Shown one piece after another: positions 60,376-64,000 of a stretch of 64,000 nucleotides of DNA. The position numbers and the translations under genes were made by a program. Numbering within the stretch: position 1 is the first letter of the stretch; every line of letters starts with the position of its first letter. Under the pieces are notes generated by a model. It did no database searches, was not told the origin of the DNA, and worked only from the letters and a program-made list of their open reading frames with translations. Origin of the DNA: Pholis gunnellus (lineage: Eukaryota; Chordata; Actinopteri; Perciformes; Pholidae); NCBI GenBank assembly GCA_910591455.2, contig OU342809.1, forward strand, positions 3,736,363-3,800,362. Direction: 5' to 3'.

Positions 60376-61259
60376 AAATGCTGTTGAGAGCCTTTAAGTC
60401 TGCCTTTCTGTAGATTGCACTTTTTTGGTTCACATTTTGAAAGCAAACATGTTAACACATCTGTGTCAACACGTCTATAGCTGTGCATTTGTTGTGCTTC
60501 CCTGTGAGCGATACTACTTTTACTATTAGCACGTCCTTGTTTTTGAATTGCATCGCATGCTCATAGTGATAGAAAACTTCTTCAAATGGTGAATTTCTAA
60601 CCTTCTATTCAATACCACAGACACAGCAACGGAGGAAGTATTCAGTTCTTTCACTTTAACGTCTTAAAAAATGCTGGACTTGACTTAATGGATATGAGTG
60701 CAGTAGAAGAAGCTGTCAGCGGGGTTTCATTTATGCAGCGAGCTTTGTATTTTTAAAGGCAGATCTCTTATTAGTTCTTTGGTTGCCTGTGTGTGTGTGT
60801 GTGTGTGAGAGAGCTCTGCAAAGGGAGCGTTCTTAACCAATCTACACATTTATTGTGTGATAATAAGGTAAATCAAAGCGTTAAATGGAGTAAAGTAACT
60901 CCCCGAACACAGACTTCATTTTCCTAGGTCAGAAAAAGGGCGAAGGCAGCGTAAAGCAGCATTATACAGCCTCTCCTTGAGTGGAAGTGATTGCACCTGA
61001 CGAGGGGCGGTTCCTTTTCCAGACAGGAGCGCTTGTTTTACCCTCCACTGACTCAGGTGTGGTAATATGCTCTCATATGGTCTTCTTTCAGAAACATCTA
61101 AAATACATATTTCGGTTTTTTATTTTACTACTTTGTCCATTTGCTTCCATAGATTTCTCCTCAATTCACCACAAGTTAGCATTAGATAATACCACATTTG
61201 TATATTTAAACATACATTTTCAGAAAGCCTGTAATAGAAAATATATATTGTCTTAATGG
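60376..61259. other. Noncoding stretch with short TG run
   Basis: TG run at about 60788-60806. AT-rich; ORFs near 60981-61305 are not recognised. Confidence 0.4.
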
Positions 61260-61345
61260 GAGTAATCAACTGGGGAGGTTTCATGGTGATACCTATTAGG
61301 TACATTTTCTTGCCTTCTCCACTCTACCCTTAAAGAAAAACCTTT
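61260..61345 (+). repeat. Dispersed repeat family D, copy 2 (fragment)
   Basis: GAGTAATCAACTGGGGAGG then TTTCATGGTGATACC aligns with 6810-6895 in the same orientation. Confidence 0.5.
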
Positions 61346-62200
61346 AGGCAGCGGATGCTATAAGGAGAACACTTCCTCTGACAACTGAAGGTGCACGGAG
61401 TACACACTCAATATGTTTACCTCTCCAGCTCAACGACTTTCTAAAGCGAGGGGTGCTGTGTTAAGAAATCACAGCCTGACCTTGCCAATCTTGTTCGCTC
61501 TCAGTGAAGAAGTACAACATCTGAGTGAAGATGCACCACATCTCTCTTCTAAGGTGTGTTCTTTTGTGTTTGCCGATGTGTGTGTGTGTGTTGTTTGTGA
61601 CCTTGTGTGTGTGTTTCCCTGCGTTTACCCGAACTCAATGTCAAACCCATTTCCAAACCACTGATTCAGCTCGTCGCCGCCATACACGGAGGCTGCTGCC
61701 GGTGCTAACCTTTAGAGATTACGGTGACATTAAGTGCCGCATATGGCGAGTGGGGAGACCCGAAAACCGCTGCCCGCCTCATCTGATGCAAATGTCCTCT
61801 CTCACCTCTATCAGCAAAAGTAATTATGGCAAACCACTGTGACATCTCGGGCTGCGCGAGAGAGGGGAAGAGTCCCCGGCATAGGTCAGTGAAATACGCC
61901 CATCTCTCTGGGTAAGGAGGAGATAATTATCTTTTTTTGTGACGGTGAGGCGCCGTTGAGGGAGGAGCCCACCACCATCTAACCCCCCCTGCTCCTCAAA
62001 GTTAAGTGTCTTTTGTACCAGCAGCCTTGAGGGACTCGGTGGAGAGAAATTGACAGTGCTGTTGGCACGCTCGGGGCTAAAGAGACGTATCTGTGGAGCG
62101 GCGCCGTCTCTCCTGGCGACCGGGACTTCATTAATATGTCGGCAAACATGTGTTTGGTCTAGATTTGATAACATCTTTTTTCCGAGTCACTACGTGGATA
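61346..62200. other. Conserved-looking noncoding block with short TG runs
   Basis: TG words lie at 61578-61612. The sequence around 61785-61850 (GATGCAAATGTCC, AGTAATTATGGCAAACC) contains octamer-like and homeodomain-type cores. ORFs of 105-119 codons on both strands overlap and are unrecognised. Appearance only. Confidence 0.25.
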
Positions 62201-64000
62201 TTAAAATACATATTGGCATGCGTCTCTGCTATGGCAATCATAGCATGTTAAGTGCCTGGGCACCACAAACATGTATGTCATGTCTTCGGCTCGCGTGTGT
62301 GCAAATTTCCACTGTGTTACATTCTCACATCTGTTTTTTCTCTTTTTTTTCAAGTGATGAACTAAGTGAAAAACTAAGAGTGTGTTCGTTTGATTACAAA
62401 ATATTCTAACAAGCAAAGCGTTCATTTGTGAAATAGGTCGTCACGCACCCCTGAGTAGCATCTGATGCCTTCTTGAAAAACAATTCTCCGAGACAAACCA
62501 CAGCAGCATCGGCCACATTAAGTACTCAACCACATTGTGCTTTTGAAAATCTACTCGTGTTTTTAAGCTGTGGGACTTGGAAGCGACCGTAATCCTCGTG
62601 GAACAGTTTTTTTTTATATATATATATATTTTTCCCTCATCTTCTCGTCATGTTTGCGTCGTTATGTTTTTTGGTTCCAGGGCTTTACCTAGCAGAGGGG
62701 TCCCACAGTGCCACAGCTGACCCTGCTGTTCAGAGTCAGTGGGCTGCGGTGGCCCAGAGCGGCTTACGCTAACCTCTAACCCCCTGGCAGACGCTGCTGG
62801 CTTAGCTCCGCCGAACAAGTCAGCTGGGCTTCGTGCCCGAAAGAGTCGACCTGCACAAGCGTCATCTGTCCCTGCAGTGAGAGTCCCTGCGACCTCGGGG
62901 CCAACCCCACCACATTATCCAACGCGCTCCAGAGACAAGAGGGCATGGCACTCCGCTAAGGCTATCCCCTGTTCATAGACCTTTTAGTAGTGGCTTCTCT
63001 TCCCTTCGTTTGAATGTAAATGCATGCAAAATATCCAACCGTGTTCATAGTCAAATAAAACTGTGGATAACTTTAGTTGGGTTAGCATTAATAATCTTTT
63101 GGTGCTGTTTGTGTAAACAAACACCAAAACATTGAGGTCATTTTACTCTATACGCCGTGGATTCTGTCCCTACTACAATTAAGATAAACAGACCAACACC
63201 CTGATTCAACAAGATTGCCAAATTCTGCCTCAGAAAAAATTATTTATCCAATATCAACTGAAATAAACAAAGAGCAACTAAACACCAGCTGAAAATGTTG
63301 TTTTTCTGGTCCTTGCTGTTTCACATTAATGCTACCTTGCTAGTTTTTAGGTTTTCTTACGCAACAAAACTACGTGGCAATGTTAAGGTAACAGATGCAG
63401 TTGGAAAAGATAAAAAAATGTTTGTACGTACAATCAAAGTTTGTTATGTTATTGGCGTTAAGTGTGAAAGTTGTGTTGGAAAAGTACGGTAAAATAAGTC
63501 AACATTGACTTGGTTTCACACTGGACATGAACAGTAGTCTCTTAGGTGAAGTCTTAAAATAATTTCAGGCCTTGGACATGCCAGAAAATGAATCTGCTGG
63601 CAGTCTCGCCATCGTGTAAATGGCACGCCAACACTGGAAAAAAAACACCTTTTTTTGTGAGAAGTGATCCATTTTCAAAATAGATTTTAACACATGCTTG
63701 TTTTTTCTTGCTTCACAGTATCATAGTCATCAGGAGACAGGAGCCATGAGTGCTTCCGCCTCCAATTCAAGTGAAAGCAACAGATGTGTGAACCAGGTTT
63801 CCTCAAAACAAAACTTAGAACATCAGTTTCCTTTTGTCGTATTCCAAAAGAAAATGCACGGAGGCTGAATGGAATTTTTTTTATTTTGTGAAGAGCTAAG
63901 GAAAGCACAACTACCTGAAGTCTATGTTGCATGAAGTGAAATAGATGCATGCTTTACTGGTTTTGGTCGTTCTGATCTGCTTTACTCTTTAAGTTTTATA
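62201..64000. other. Noncoding stretch, no gene recognised
   Basis: A TA run is at about 62615-62630. A GTG-initiated 79-codon frame at 62739-62978 is Arg/Ala/Pro-rich (GPTPPHYPTRSRDKR within it) in a GC-richer patch and has no assignable family. The rest is AT-rich. Confidence 0.35.

Noticed and set aside
62739..62978. Arg/Pro-rich 79-codon frame
   Set aside because: Starts with GTG, sits in a GC-richer patch, with no recognised family and no splice context.

Overview
The window looks like teleost fish nuclear DNA, probably from a spiny-rayed (percomorph) fish. It is AT-rich, full of short microsatellites, and carries several dispersed repeats that I recognise from memory as typical of such genomes. 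There is no dense set of long ORFs, no operon, no rRNA and no CRISPR array. The longest open frames are about 150 codons. They either run through a dinucleotide repeat or have no recognisable family, so I treat them as chance. I could not identify any single-copy protein-coding gene with confidence.

Layout. 1-9.2 kb: AT-rich intergenic or intronic DNA with a small inverted-repeat (MITE-like) element at 4.1-4.5 kb, a dispersed repeat holding a perfect oestrogen-response-element palindrome at 5.4-5.7 kb, a duplicated non-coding block (3.5 and 7.0 kb) and a degenerate tandem repeat at 9.0 kb. 10-12.5 kb: a purine tract, a possible noncoding first exon with a strong splice donor, and moderately CpG-containing sequence resembling conserved non-coding DNA. 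12.5-13.3 kb: a repeat relic next to a broken BED zinc-finger (hAT transposase-like) fragment on the minus strand. 15-19 kb: another pair of related blocks, a candidate spliced exon and repeat copies. 19.5-20.4 kb: conserved-looking DNA. 21.2-21.9 kb: a SINE-like relic and other repeats. 24.2-26.0 kb: a 5'-truncated, frameshifted RNase H-bearing LINE, followed by another repeat tail. 26.7-45 kb: mostly unique sequence with several conserved-looking blocks (27.7, 31.6 and 35.2-36.7 kb) and repeat copies at 39.3 and 43.5 kb. 45.4-47.7 kb: repeat-rich. 48.5-53.4 kb: the most CpG-rich and conserved-looking part. 53.4-64 kb: microsatellites, a candidate exon at 54.2 kb, a repeat at 59.8-60.4 kb and a conserved-looking stretch at 61.7-62.2 kb.

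The best single interpretation is a gene desert or very long intron beside a developmental gene. Its content would be cis-regulatory DNA, old transposons and perhaps a few small plus-strand exons (donor at 10474; exons near 15.5, 22.1, 44.6 and 54.2 kb) of a long transcript. The conserved-element and exon calls are inference from sequence appearance and splice signals only. They need cross-species alignment and RNA-seq. I saw nothing that amounts to a novel multi-gene system.
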